Positions 34,264 through 43,336 of a stretch of DNA of 64,000 nucleotides are shown here, piece by piece. Origin of the DNA: Alphaproteobacteria bacterium (GTDB taxonomy: Bacteria > Pseudomonadota > Alphaproteobacteria > UBA2966); the NCBI GenBank assembly GCA_018650465.1, contig JABIFY010000106.1, positions 54,262 through 118,261 on the forward strand, in the 5' to 3' direction. The stretch's first letter is position 1. The number at the start of each line of letters is the position of its first letter. A program made the position numbers and the translations under genes. The notes under the pieces are model-generated. The model saw nothing but the letters and a program-made list of their open reading frames with translations. It ran no database searches and was not told where the DNA came from.

Positions 34264-37005
34264 TCAGACACGTATGATATCGATGTGCCGGTCTTCATCG
34301 TGATCTTGCCACATGGCCGCGTAGGCCTGTTCCAGGTCTTGGGCCAGTTGCCGGGCATCAAACAAGGGCGCTGAAGCTTTGTTGGCATGCAGCTTTTCAC
34401 GCAATCCTTCCAACGCACTGCGGTCGTGACACCACGAAAGAGCGCGCGTGGTATAGTCCTGCACCGAAGTCGCAACAAGTTCCGGCAGGTTTGCGGCCTG
34501 CAATAAAGATGCCCCCATTCTGTCGACCATGCCATCTTCCAGCAGGGTCAGGACGGGCAAACCGGCAGACAAGGCATCGGTCGTCGTGGCACCACCGGCA
34601 TGATGGTAGGTGTCCAGTGCCAGATCAGCCAGTGCCAGGCGAGCGAGGTGTCGGTCGTTGTCGCATTTTTCAGCAAAAATCAAACGCTGCGGATCAATGT
34701 TGGCATTCCGGGCAGCCTGGCGCAGATTATCGATGCTACCCCCATCGAACTTCATCAACCAAAAAACTGCATCTGGTGTCGCCCGCAGAATTTCCATCCA
34801 GGCACCAAAAATCTCCTGATCAAACTTATAGTGCCCATTGAAGTTGGCGAGGACAAAGGCATCGTCCGGCAAGCCCTCGCTCTGCCTGTCGGGACCGCCA
34901 ATTTGCTTCAGGGGAATTTCCTGCCCTTTGGCTGCCAATGTCGTGTGCGGTAAATAGACGATTTTTTCATGACAATGAACGACCTCTGAAGCGGGCGTTC
35001 TGACTTCATCGGTGATCAACCAGTCGACATAATCCGCACCGATGGTGTGACCATATCCCATGAAATGGGCCTGAACTGGTGCGGGACGTTCCGCCAAAAT
35101 CTCCAGACGAGAGCCGCGGGTATGACCAGCCAGATCAACCAGAATGTTGATCCCGTCTTCGTTGATCCGCCTGGCGGCCTCAGCGGCGGGCACGCTCTGC
35201 AATTCGCAGAAGAAATGAAAATTGCTTTCCAGCTCAGTAGTCACTTGATCATGGGACGGGGCGGTTGAATATCCAAAAAAACTGAAGTTGTCCTCGTCGT
35301 GGGCCCGCATAATCTCAAGAAAGGCGCGTCCGGCGCTGTGATTTCTGAAGTCCGGGGAAATATATCCGATCCGCAATTTGTTGCCTTCGGGTGGCGACCA
35401 GACGAAAGGGGCCTGAATGCGACGTATTTTGCACATTGCCTCAGCATCGCGAGCACTTTGCCGGGCCGAGGCCAGGCGAATGTCGCCGGGGGCCGACAGT
35501 TGCAACAGACTAAAGGGAGAAGCTGAAATCTTTGCCCCGGCATCAAACTCATGACGCGTCTGGTTAATCACTCTGGTTTTGACATCTTTCAGTTCAGCCC
35601 AGCGGCATTCCTGGTTCAGCGAGTGAGCCAACAATGACAAGGCAGCGATGTTGGTTTCGTCAATTTCCAGAACACGCTGAAATTCGCTGATTGCTTCACT
35701 ATGCCGACCAATCAACTGCAGCATATTCGCCAGATTTGAATGTGACGCCAGGTTATCAGGCGAAAGGGCGACGATCTGTCGACCGATTTCCAAAGCATCT
35801 TCATATCGGCCTAGGCGATGCAGGGATTTACCCTTGTTCTGAAGGATGTTTGTATTCTCCGGCGACAAAACCAGAGATTTATCAAAGGCGGTGAGGGCCT
35901 CGTCAAACCGTTCCAGTGACAGGTAAATTGTCCCCAGCCCCCCCCATGTCCCGGCATCATCTGAGAACCGGGCGATATTTATCAAGGCCAAATCCAGGGC
36001 CTGATCCGGGTCGCCACTTTCAAGCAAGGCCATCGCAAGGTTGTTGGCGGCGAGGGCGGATTGCGGGTCAAGTTCAACTGATTTTTGATAGGCCCGAATG
36101 GCGTACGACGATTTCCCTTGTGCCAGTAAGGCATTACCTAACGTTAGCCAGAGTTGAGAATTATCCGGTACATTTTCAATAGCCGTCTGCAGGCAGCTGA
36201 TGGCCTCACCAGCCTGGTTCAGATTGACCAGGGCATTGGCCATGTTGATGGAATTTCCTGTGATTTCGCCACCGTTTGCCAAAGACGTCCTGCTGTGGCT
36301 GACCGCCTGTTCATATTGCCCGGCCTGGCGAAACAGGTTTGCAATCAGAAAGCCGGCTTGTGGGTTCTCGGGTGAAACTTGCAAAACCCTGGTCAGTATC
36401 TCCATGGCCTCTGCTTGTTCATCTATCGCGATCAGGCAAGAGGCAAACTCGGTTTCCATATGCGAGTTGTCAGGTTGCAGCGCCAGTCCCTTTCGAAAGG
36501 CTTGGGCGGCTTCGCCATATTTTCCTGTTCTGCTCAGCGCTGTTGCCAAACCAAAAAAGGCACCGGGCCAGTCTATCCGGTCTCTGATTACCTTTTTGAA
36601 ATGATTTATTGATTTGGCAAATTCACCCAGGCCAGACAAGGCTAGCGCAAGATTAAAGTGGAAATTCGGATTTACGGGATCAAGCTTCAGGGCGGTTTCA
36701 AACTGCTCAATGGCGTCCGGAATTCTGCCAAGGGCCAGCAAGGCGCGTCCTACGTTATTGAAGGTGCCGGGATTACGGTTGTCCAGTTCCAGGGCCTGGC
36801 CATATAGCTCAAGCGCTTCGGTGATTTGACCCGTTGTCAGGTGGCTGTCACCGAGGGCATTTTTGCTCGCCGTCAGGTTTTGTCGGGCTTGCGGGAAGTC
36901 AGGCTGAAGAGCCAGTGCCTCACTATACAGGGCTGCCGCTTCTGCCAGTTGCCCTGCTTCATGAAGCTGTACCGCTTTGTCGAATATATGAGTAGCATCA
37001 GGCAA
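34264..37005 (-). CDS. TPR-repeat GT41 protein glycosyltransferase 4
   Basis: The 913-aa product has about fourteen TPRs and a GT41 catalytic region from about residue 540: IGYISPDFRNH, DLAGHTRGSR, FNGHYKFD (catalytic Lys kept, Ile replaced by Phe) and YHHAGGATTTDALSAG (Trp to Ser). It overlaps the upstream TPR-GT9 gene by 8 bp. Member of the same operon as the NeuB-like and SDR genes, which links this glycosyltransferase class to a dedicated sugar pathway. Confidence 0.88.
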   Translation of the reverse strand: MPDATHIFDKAVQLHEAGQLAEAAALYSEALALQPDFPQARQNLTASKNALGDSHLTTGQITEALELYGQALELDNRNPGTFNNVGRALLALGRIPDAIEQFETALKLDPVNPNFHFNLALALSGLGEFAKSINHFKKVIRDRIDWPGAFFGLATALSRTGKYGEAAQAFRKGLALQPDNSHMETEFASCLIAIDEQAEAMEILTRVLQVSPENPQAGFLIANLFRQAGQYEQAVSHSRTSLANGGEITGNSINMANALVNLNQAGEAISCLQTAIENVPDNSQLWLTLGNALLAQGKSSYAIRAYQKSVELDPQSALAANNLAMALLESGDPDQALDLALINIARFSDDAGTWGGLGTIYLSLERFDEALTAFDKSLVLSPENTNILQNKGKSLHRLGRYEDALEIGRQIVALSPDNLASHSNLANMLQLIGRHSEAISEFQRVLEIDETNIAALSLLAHSLNQECRWAELKDVKTRVINQTRHEFDAGAKISASPFSLLQLSAPGDIRLASARQSARDAEAMCKIRRIQAPFVWSPPEGNKLRIGYISPDFRNHSAGRAFLEIMRAHDEDNFSFFGYSTAPSHDQVTTELESNFHFFCELQSVPAAEAARRINEDGINILVDLAGHTRGSRLEILAERPAPVQAHFMGYGHTIGADYVDWLITDEVRTPASEVVHCHEKIVYLPHTTLAAKGQEIPLKQIGGPDRQSEGLPDDAFVLANFNGHYKFDQEIFGAWMEILRATPDAVFWLMKFDGGSIDNLRQAARNANIDPQRLIFAEKCDNDRHLARLALADLALDTYHHAGGATTTDALSAGLPVLTLLEDGMVDRMGASLLQAANLPELVATSVQDYTTRALSWCHDRSALEGLREKLHANKASAPLFDARQLAQDLEQAYAAMWQDHDEDRHIDIIRV

Positions 37006-39019
37006 GGCGGTTGGCCCCTGACTTCACAATAGCGTCTAACTCGCGGTCCAGCGTTTCAAAAGCGCTGGCCCAGTCGGACCGGGCCGACCGAGGGATATAA
37101 CGTGCCAGTGGCAGCCACGGCAGTCTGTCCATACCCATGACCATCCAGTCGCCAGGTAAGCCCGCCACGAGAGCGGGTGTGCCGACGCCTGCTGTCAGCC
37201 AGGCCGTCAGGGTTGTCGGGCCGACATAAACGTCCAACGCTGTCACCAGCGCTGCCATATCGTCAATGTCGTGGAACAGATCTATGTCGCCAGGATTGTG
37301 GATTTTCACCCCGAGGTCTACCAGGGTCCGGGCCGCAAGCTCGCTGTCAGGACCATATTGCAAATTGACAAAATCAACGTCATCTCGTCGCAAGATCGAA
37401 GCCCAGTTTTCAAGAGCAGGGTAGGCGCTGTGTGACGCATTCCCGTTGCCACCACTGCGCCAATAAAAACCGGCCTTGATACGATTAGTGCCCATCGTCG
37501 ACAATTGTTGCTGCCACCATCGGATGCGGTCGGGATCGGCTTTCAGCGGTTTATTGTGTGTTGGAAAATTTGTTACCGCACTTCGTGTCCATCTTCCCAG
37601 GGCACCCACCGGGCACTGCAAGTCAATATCCGGGCTTTGGCATCGTGGGTCGGGTGGGTCGGCTGCGTCCAGGCGTGGCACAACCGTCAAGTCAGGAAAA
37701 GTTCTTTGATACAAAGGCACAAATCGCTGGTCGACTTCGAAAATAACTTTTTTTGCGGCGTCGATCACTTCCGGCAGGCAGGTCGCAAATACCAAAGTGT
37801 CGCCAACACCTTGTTCCGGCCAGACCAGTATTGTTTTACCAGCCAGGTCTTCGCCTTGCCATTCAGGTTGGTTGTGTGGGCGACGGGGACGGTCAGGCAT
37901 TTGCCAGCGATATTCATAGGCCAGCCAGGCTTCTTCAGTGCGCCCTGAGATAAAGAGCGGATCGGCAAAATTGCGGTTAGCCTTGATATTGTCGGGCTCG
38001 ATATCCAGGGCGGTTTGACACAAATTTATGGCCTGCGCCTGATCGCCTCTTTGCGAGACCAGATTGGCAAGATTCGACAAGGCAGGAACATAGTCAGGGT
38101 GAATCTGCAGAACGCGTACACACAGGGCTTCGGCTTCGTCCAGAAGGTCCATATCAGTTAACAGGGAGGCAAAATTAGCCATAATCTGCGGGTTTTCTGG
38201 CGAGAGCGCCAGGGCCTTGCGAAAAGCTGTTTCAGCCAGCGGATAATTAAAAACTTCCTGCTGCAATCGGCCAAGATTGCTATATCCGGCGGCGCTTCGT
38301 GGGTCCAGCACCAGCAACTGCGTGATGGCTTCAATGCCTTCCTCTGCCTTGCCACTGTCGCGTAATGCCAGGGCCAAATTAAGCCAGACGTCGGGTATTG
38401 AAGGATTGATCAGGTTTGCCTTGCGAAAAGCCAGAACAGCTTCATGAGGTTGTTCGAGATCACGCAGGACACAGCCCAGATTAACCAGGGCATCGACGGA
38501 GTCTGGATTGAGCGTGAGAGACTTTTCCATTGCTTGCCGGGCGGATTCAAGGTCACCGGTATCCTGTAACACCCTGCCTCGATTGCTCAGGATTGCCGCA
38601 TTGTCAGGTGCCAGGGAAACGGCCCTTTTCGTGGCTGCTAGCGCCGCTTCTTTATGGCCAACTTCCCTGTAAAGTAGTCCGACATCGCTGTGCAGGTGTG
38701 GATTGTTCGGCTCCAGGTCAATTGCGCCCTGCAAGGCGTCGATTGCGCCTTGCGTATTGTTGCTGGCATGGCAGGCATTGGCCAGGGCGACAAAATATTT
38801 GATCGTGTCCGGTGCCAGTTTGATGGCTTTTTGATAATCGTTCGCCGCCTTGTTGGTCCGCCCCTGGGCCAGCCTGATGTCACCCAGGGCCGCCACCAGA
38901 TCAACAGAATTCGGGAAGGCTTTTTGTCCGTCCAACAGAACCCGTTCGGCAGCCATTAAATCGTTGGCGTCGCAGCAAATGCCAGCCTCCTGAATGATGG
39001 CGGCTGTTTGTGCGTTCAT
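36998..39019 (-). CDS. TPR-repeat protein with GT9-like glycosyltransferase domain
   Basis: The 673-aa product has roughly ten TPRs (to about residue 375) and a GT-B type C-terminal domain resembling family 9 heptosyltransferases: KTILVWPEQGVGDTLVFAT matches their N-terminal GxGD loop, and DVYVGPTTLTAWLTAGVGTPAL matches the donor-binding end, with Pro-Thr-Thr where ADP-heptose enzymes have a Asp-x-Gly-x-x-H stretch. The start at 39019 gives an ATGA overlap with the SDR stop. It may extend the glycan begun by the GT41 enzymes (inference). Confidence 0.8.
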   Translation of the reverse strand: MNAQTAAIIQEAGICCDANDLMAAERVLLDGQKAFPNSVDLVAALGDIRLAQGRTNKAANDYQKAIKLAPDTIKYFVALANACHASNNTQGAIDALQGAIDLEPNNPHLHSDVGLLYREVGHKEAALAATKRAVSLAPDNAAILSNRGRVLQDTGDLESARQAMEKSLTLNPDSVDALVNLGCVLRDLEQPHEAVLAFRKANLINPSIPDVWLNLALALRDSGKAEEGIEAITQLLVLDPRSAAGYSNLGRLQQEVFNYPLAETAFRKALALSPENPQIMANFASLLTDMDLLDEAEALCVRVLQIHPDYVPALSNLANLVSQRGDQAQAINLCQTALDIEPDNIKANRNFADPLFISGRTEEAWLAYEYRWQMPDRPRRPHNQPEWQGEDLAGKTILVWPEQGVGDTLVFATCLPEVIDAAKKVIFEVDQRFVPLYQRTFPDLTVVPRLDAADPPDPRCQSPDIDLQCPVGALGRWTRSAVTNFPTHNKPLKADPDRIRWWQQQLSTMGTNRIKAGFYWRSGGNGNASHSAYPALENWASILRRDDVDFVNLQYGPDSELAARTLVDLGVKIHNPGDIDLFHDIDDMAALVTALDVYVGPTTLTAWLTAGVGTPALVAGLPGDWMVMGMDRLPWLPLARYIPRSARSDWASAFETLDRELDAIVKSGANRLA

Positions 39020-39864
39020 ATGATCGACCGCCCACCGTCCATGACGATATTCTGACCGGTCATGAATTGGCTGGCATCTGAACAAAGAAACTGGATGGCA
39101 CTGGCATATTCATTTTTTTGCGCCATGCGTCCGGCGGGGATCAGGTTGCTCAGGCGGGTAACAAATTCTGCCCCCTGATTGGTCTGGACACCACCTGGTG
39201 ACAGCGCATTGACCCGCACACCTTGTGCTGCCCAATAGGCCGCGAGATACCGCGTCAGGCCCAGCAAACCTGTTTTGATTACGCTATAGGTCACGGGCTT
39301 TTTTTGCTGTTGATCCTCTGGCAATTTGTCGTCGCGGTACAGTCGCTGATCGGGGGCAATGACAGAAAGATCGGAGGCGATGTTCAGAATGGTCCCGTGG
39401 CCCCTGGCAGCCATCTGTGGCCCAAATATCTGGCTGCACAGAAAAGCGCCGGTCAGTCCCACGTCAAGCTGGAGCTGCCAATCGTCCAAATCAAAATCTT
39501 CGAAACGTCCACCACCAGCGATCCGTCCTTGATCATCGACTTTGCTGTCGATGGCGGCGTTATTGATGAGAATATCCGGACTGATATCAGATTCCTGCAA
39601 TTTGTCATTTGCGCTTTTGATTGCGTCACGGTCAGTAACGTCCATCTGCAATGCGATTATGATGCCGTCCGGATGACGGTTCAGGATATCAGCCTTTGCC
39701 CGATCCAGTGCCGACTGATCCAGATCAGTCAGAACAATCGCCGCCCCCGTTTCAACCAGGGCACAGGCATGCTCGATGCCCAGCAGCCCGGCACCACCTG
39801 TAATCAGGGCATGCTTGCCGCTCAGGTCAAAAGCTTGTGGCAAGGTTGGAGATGTGGTGGCCAT
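39016..39864 (-). CDS. Short-chain dehydrogenase/reductase
   Basis: The 282-aa product is a classical SDR: TGGAGLLG cofactor loop near residue 22, NNAAID, a NIASD serine strand, and a catalytic Tyr-x3-Lys in TYSVIKTG. The end (QFMTGQNIVMDGGRSI) is also typical. The start at 39864 follows GGACAG; the frame is open 28 codons further but overlaps the isomerase gene. Its place between a NeuB-like synthase/isomerase pair and glycosyltransferases suggests oxidation or reduction of a sugar precursor. Confidence 0.85.
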   Translation of the reverse strand: MATTSPTLPQAFDLSGKHALITGGAGLLGIEHACALVETGAAIVLTDLDQSALDRAKADILNRHPDGIIIALQMDVTDRDAIKSANDKLQESDISPDILINNAAIDSKVDDQGRIAGGGRFEDFDLDDWQLQLDVGLTGAFLCSQIFGPQMAARGHGTILNIASDLSVIAPDQRLYRDDKLPEDQQQKKPVTYSVIKTGLLGLTRYLAAYWAAQGVRVNALSPGGVQTNQGAEFVTRLSNLIPAGRMAQKNEYASAIQFLCSDASQFMTGQNIVMDGGRSII

Positions 39865-39913
39865 CAGGTCTGTCCAGAGCCAATGATTAGACTGTTTATA
39901 GAAAAACCCATAA

Positions 39914-40771
39914 TCATGCGGTGGTCGCTCCACTTTGTCTGTCTGCAATCCAGTCGAGAACCATGCTGCGATACGTTGTCAGAACGCCACCATGGTTGTC
40001 ATCGTCAGCCCTGGCGGTCTGTAAAATGATGTCGCCCTGGTAATTTTGTGCGGCAATATAATCAAAGACGTTGTCAAAGAGGGCATCGCCTTCACCCAAG
40101 GGCACGGTACTGCCACCCCTGAGGCGGTCCTTGACGTGCACGTGGATGATACGCTCGCCATAAGCCTTGAATTCATCGCCTGGGTCGAAGCCTAGTCCTG
40201 CACTGTTCCCGATGTCATAGGTTAGTCCGAAATTTTGTGCCCCGTAGGTCGCGAGAAACTTAGCCAGGCGGTCGGGCGGGAAATCGCTTTCAAAGGCGAT
40301 CCTCATTTGATTTCTGCTGAGCACTGGAAAAACGATATCCAGGCCTGATTTCAGGGCCGCTTCGTCCTCTGCATTTTCCAGTGCGCCATCATCAACCAGG
40401 GGCAAAACAAGTATCTTGATCTTTGCAGCCGCGCAGGCATCAACGACAGCTGAAAAATCCTCCAGCAAACCATGTTGCAAGGCGCCCTTTGTTTTATGGA
40501 AGGGGGCCTGCATGACGTTGTCCATGGTCACGGACGTGACCTTGATTTTGTTGCGTCTGGTCAGGCGGCGCATATCTGCCCGTCCTTCGCGTGACATCAG
40601 CGGATTGTTCATCAATCCCACGTGGTCCAGCGTCCACTCAATTTGATCAAATCCTAGTTCGGCCGCCAGAGGGAATTCATCTTCCCAACAGGCGGCCGGA
40701 AAGGCCTGTATCTTTCCGTCAATCAGGGGGCTCAGGCGGCCCTGCATGAAACCTGGATTAATTTGTTTCAT
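39914..40771 (-). CDS. TIM-barrel sugar isomerase/epimerase-like protein
   Basis: The 285-aa product resembles the xylose isomerase/AP endonuclease 2 TIM-barrel superfamily: FPLAAELGFDQIEWTLD at strand 1/2, acidic metal ligands in AFESDFP, a GLTYDIGNS strand and IIHVHVKDR. It probably isomerises or epimerises a sugar. It overlaps the NeuB-like gene by ATGA and is followed by the SDR gene after 49 bp. Confidence 0.78.
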   Translation of the reverse strand: MKQINPGFMQGRLSPLIDGKIQAFPAACWEDEFPLAAELGFDQIEWTLDHVGLMNNPLMSREGRADMRRLTRRNKIKVTSVTMDNVMQAPFHKTKGALQHGLLEDFSAVVDACAAAKIKILVLPLVDDGALENAEDEAALKSGLDIVFPVLSRNQMRIAFESDFPPDRLAKFLATYGAQNFGLTYDIGNSAGLGFDPGDEFKAYGERIIHVHVKDRLRGGSTVPLGEGDALFDNVFDYIAAQNYQGDIILQTARADDDNHGGVLTTYRSMVLDWIADRQSGATTA

Positions 40772-41616
40772 GGCGCGACAAGGTCTTCTGTCAGCCAGAG
40801 TTTATCTCTGATCGGGCGTTCCGTTTTGGCGACAAATTTGTCTGCCGTGCCCAGCATTTCCGTGGTCGCACGGATGACTTCGACAAAGTTTGGCAAGGCG
40901 GATACTTCCACCGAAGCCGCCTGATCAGATCCATACATGGTTCGGTCCAGGGTTATGTGGCGCTCGATTGATGTGGCGCCGAGGACCACGGCCGCGATGC
41001 AGACCTTGATTAAACTGACTTCATGTCCCGAATAGCCCACCTCGCACTGATAACGATCTCGCAACATGGGAAGGCGAGACAGATTGGCATCATGCTCCTT
41101 CATCGGGTACGTCGAATTGCAATGCATTAACTCGAAGGGGCAATTTGCCTTTTGAAAGATGCTGACAACTGCATCTATTTCTTCCAGTGTTGTCATGCCG
41201 GTTGAAACAAAAGTCTTTTTTCCTTCGGCGGCAATTGCCTTCAGCAATGGCAAATGTCCGAGGCGTGCTGAGGCGACTTTATGAAAGGGCAGGTCGAACT
41301 GTTTCAGAAAATCCAGGGACTGCATGTCCCAGGCGGAGGCAGACCAGGCGATTTCCAGCTTGCGACAATGGGCGTCAATTGCCTGATAATCTTCCAGATC
41401 AAATTCAAGGCCCTGCTTTTGAGCCCTTGTTGTCGAGCCCCAGGGACTTTCGCGCGGCTTGCTCAATTCATCCTGGGGGTACACCAGATCAAGGGTGCGT
41501 TTTTGAAATTTGACGGCATCAAACCCGGCGCCGTGTGCGGCGCTGATCAGTTCCCTGGCAATGTCGAGATCGCCATTGTGGTTGATACCAATTTCAGCAA
41601 TCAGATATGGAAACAT
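40768..41616 (-). CDS. NeuB-like sialic/nonulosonic acid synthase lacking the SAF domain
   Basis: The 282-aa protein is the NeuB TIM barrel: AEIGINHNGDL start, DAVKFQKR, KVASARL, KKTFVSTGM and GYSGHEV motifs are present, which fit PEP condensation with an N-acyl-sugar aldehyde. Standard NeuB/PseI/LegI are about 340-350 aa with a C-terminal antifreeze-like SAF domain; here the frame stops after the barrel (RPIRDKLWLTEDLVAP). The SAF domain shapes the active site of the partner subunit, so this enzyme either uses a simpler substrate or works differently. Upstream methyltransferase gene is 3 bp away. Confidence 0.85.
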   Translation of the reverse strand: MFPYLIAEIGINHNGDLDIARELISAAHGAGFDAVKFQKRTLDLVYPQDELSKPRESPWGSTTRAQKQGLEFDLEDYQAIDAHCRKLEIAWSASAWDMQSLDFLKQFDLPFHKVASARLGHLPLLKAIAAEGKKTFVSTGMTTLEEIDAVVSIFQKANCPFELMHCNSTYPMKEHDANLSRLPMLRDRYQCEVGYSGHEVSLIKVCIAAVVLGATSIERHITLDRTMYGSDQAASVEVSALPNFVEVIRATTEMLGTADKFVAKTERPIRDKLWLTEDLVAP

Positions 41617-41619
41617 AAG

Positions 41620-42441
41620 CTACACTTCTTCCGGTACAGGGAATTCAAGATCATAGATCAGGTTGGCGCCGGAAAATTCGGTTGTCGCCGTATAGTCCAG
41701 CGTCCGTTCCAGCCATTTCAGCAGACGGTCTACGTCTCCTCTCATGCCTTTATCTCGCAAGGCATTGCGCAGGCGGTTGTCAAAATCTTCTATCATCCTT
41801 GGGCCATGGCCCCAGTCCTGATCAACGGATGTCCAGGTCACTTTGGCATCAAGGCTCTTGGCATAATCTTCGTAATCGAAGGGGCACAAAAAGTGCAGGT
41901 CTGACAAAGACATCGGAATGTCGAATAACATTTGCAGTGTCATCCAGATATAGCCACGGGGATTTAGAAACGAGGGTGAGCTGGAAAGGATGCGCGTTGG
42001 TCGATTCAACTGGTGCCTGTTCAACTGATGCTCAGCCATGTGGGACAAAGCGGCCAAGGGATCGTCCATATGTTCGAGGACGCCTTCCATGACGATGACG
42101 TCAAACTTTTCATCGATATCGCGAAAGTCACAATGCCTGAATTCCAGGTTTTTATGACCGGTTTTGATCTTCGCCGCGTCAATGGCAACGCCTGTGAAAT
42201 CAACGCCCAATACCCGGGCGGCACCGGCATCGGCGATCATGCCTGACAGCAAGCCCTCACCACAGCCGACTTCAAGGACGCTCAGTCCGGTCCAGTCAGC
42301 ACCGTTCGCCAAACCAAGCGTTTCGCCTTCTTTGACGAAGGAATAAAAGTCTGCGATGCCGTCTCGATATTTTTCTGCATAAAATTCCTGCAGGCCGGCA
42401 TTGTCAGTCTCGACAGCCGTATTTTGATTGACGTCAACCAT
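41620..42441 (-). CDS. SAM-dependent methyltransferase, first gene of glycosylation operon
   Basis: The 273-aa product has the SAM loop VLEVGCGEGLL, then GVDFTG at strand 2, and FDVIVMEGVLEHMDDP at strand 4, all typical of class I methyltransferases. A UbiG-type small-molecule target is likely. The start at 42441 (MVDV) is one of three possible Met codons between 42441 and 42465. It leads the minus-strand operon and is divergent from the NeuA-like gene, so a sugar methylation of the flagellar glycan is a fair guess. Confidence 0.8.
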   Translation of the reverse strand: MVDVNQNTAVETDNAGLQEFYAEKYRDGIADFYSFVKEGETLGLANGADWTGLSVLEVGCGEGLLSGMIADAGAARVLGVDFTGVAIDAAKIKTGHKNLEFRHCDFRDIDEKFDVIVMEGVLEHMDDPLAALSHMAEHQLNRHQLNRPTRILSSSPSFLNPRGYIWMTLQMLFDIPMSLSDLHFLCPFDYEDYAKSLDAKVTWTSVDQDWGHGPRMIEDFDNRLRNALRDKGMRGDVDRLLKWLERTLDYTATTEFSGANLIYDLEFPVPEEV

Positions 42442-42568
42442 ACCCATCCATTCCAGGCAAAACAAAAAGCCGCAAACTTGGCGGTGTTAAGCGATTATTC
42501 ATCCAGTTTGGTAAAGATATTGTTTCGATATTTCAGAATTTTAGCTTATCCGGCAGGTATTTGTTTCA

Positions 42569-43291
42569 ATGACAGTCATCGTTGCCCTCGTGCCGGCCCG
42601 CGCCGGATCCAAAGGTGTGCCGGACAAGAACATTCGGGCACTGGCAGGACAGCCCTTGCTGGCTTGGTCGGTGCGTGCAGCTTTGCGGGCAAAAACGGTC
42701 GACAGGGTGATTGTCTCGACGGATTCAGCAGAATACGCGGAAATCGCCCGCGCATCCGGTGCCGAGGTGCCTTTCCTGCGGTCTGAACAATCCTCGAACG
42801 ACGGGGCAGGTGATGAAGCCGTGGTCGCACATTTTCTGGATTGGTTGGGGCAGGGCGGTGAAGCCTTGCCGGATTACATCGTCTATTTGCGTCCAACGAC
42901 CCCGCTGCGATCTTCAGCAGTCATTGAAGAAGCAGTGAAGGCCCTGGTTGCTGACGAGACCGCGACATCATTACGGTCAGTTCATGAAATGGCAGAAAGC
43001 GCCTACAAGACGTTTGAGCAACATGATGGTGTGCTGGTTAGCATTGGCAGTGGCAGCACCGCCCTGGACGCCGCCAGTGGGCCCCGTCAAGCATTTCCGA
43101 GAACCTGGATTGGCAATGGCTATGTTGATGTTTTTCGGCCTCAGCGTTTGATTGACGGATTGCCTTTATATGGTGACAAAGTGCTTGCTTTCGAAACCGC
43201 TGTGGCCCCGGAGATCGATACGGAAGATGATTTTGACTATCTTCAGTATCTCGCCGGTCGGGACGTCGAATTGTCTAATGCACTGTTTTAA
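42569..43291 (+). CDS. NeuA-like acylneuraminate cytidylyltransferase
   Basis: The 240-aa product starts with the CTP-binding signature ALVPARAGSKGVPDKNI and has the YLRPTTPLR motif, both diagnostic of CMP-sialic/nonulosonic acid synthetases (NeuA, PseF, LegF). It would activate the sugar acid made by the NeuB-like enzyme to the CMP donor. The two genes are only a few kb apart and divergent, with the methyltransferase between. Confidence 0.9.
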   Translation: MTVIVALVPARAGSKGVPDKNIRALAGQPLLAWSVRAALRAKTVDRVIVSTDSAEYAEIARASGAEVPFLRSEQSSNDGAGDEAVVAHFLDWLGQGGEALPDYIVYLRPTTPLRSSAVIEEAVKALVADETATSLRSVHEMAESAYKTFEQHDGVLVSIGSGSTALDAASGPRQAFPRTWIGNGYVDVFRPQRLIDGLPLYGDKVLAFETAVAPEIDTEDDFDYLQYLAGRDVELSNALF

Positions 43292-43336
43292 AATGATATT
43301 TTTTCAAAACAATATTTCAAAACTGAAGGTTTCCTG

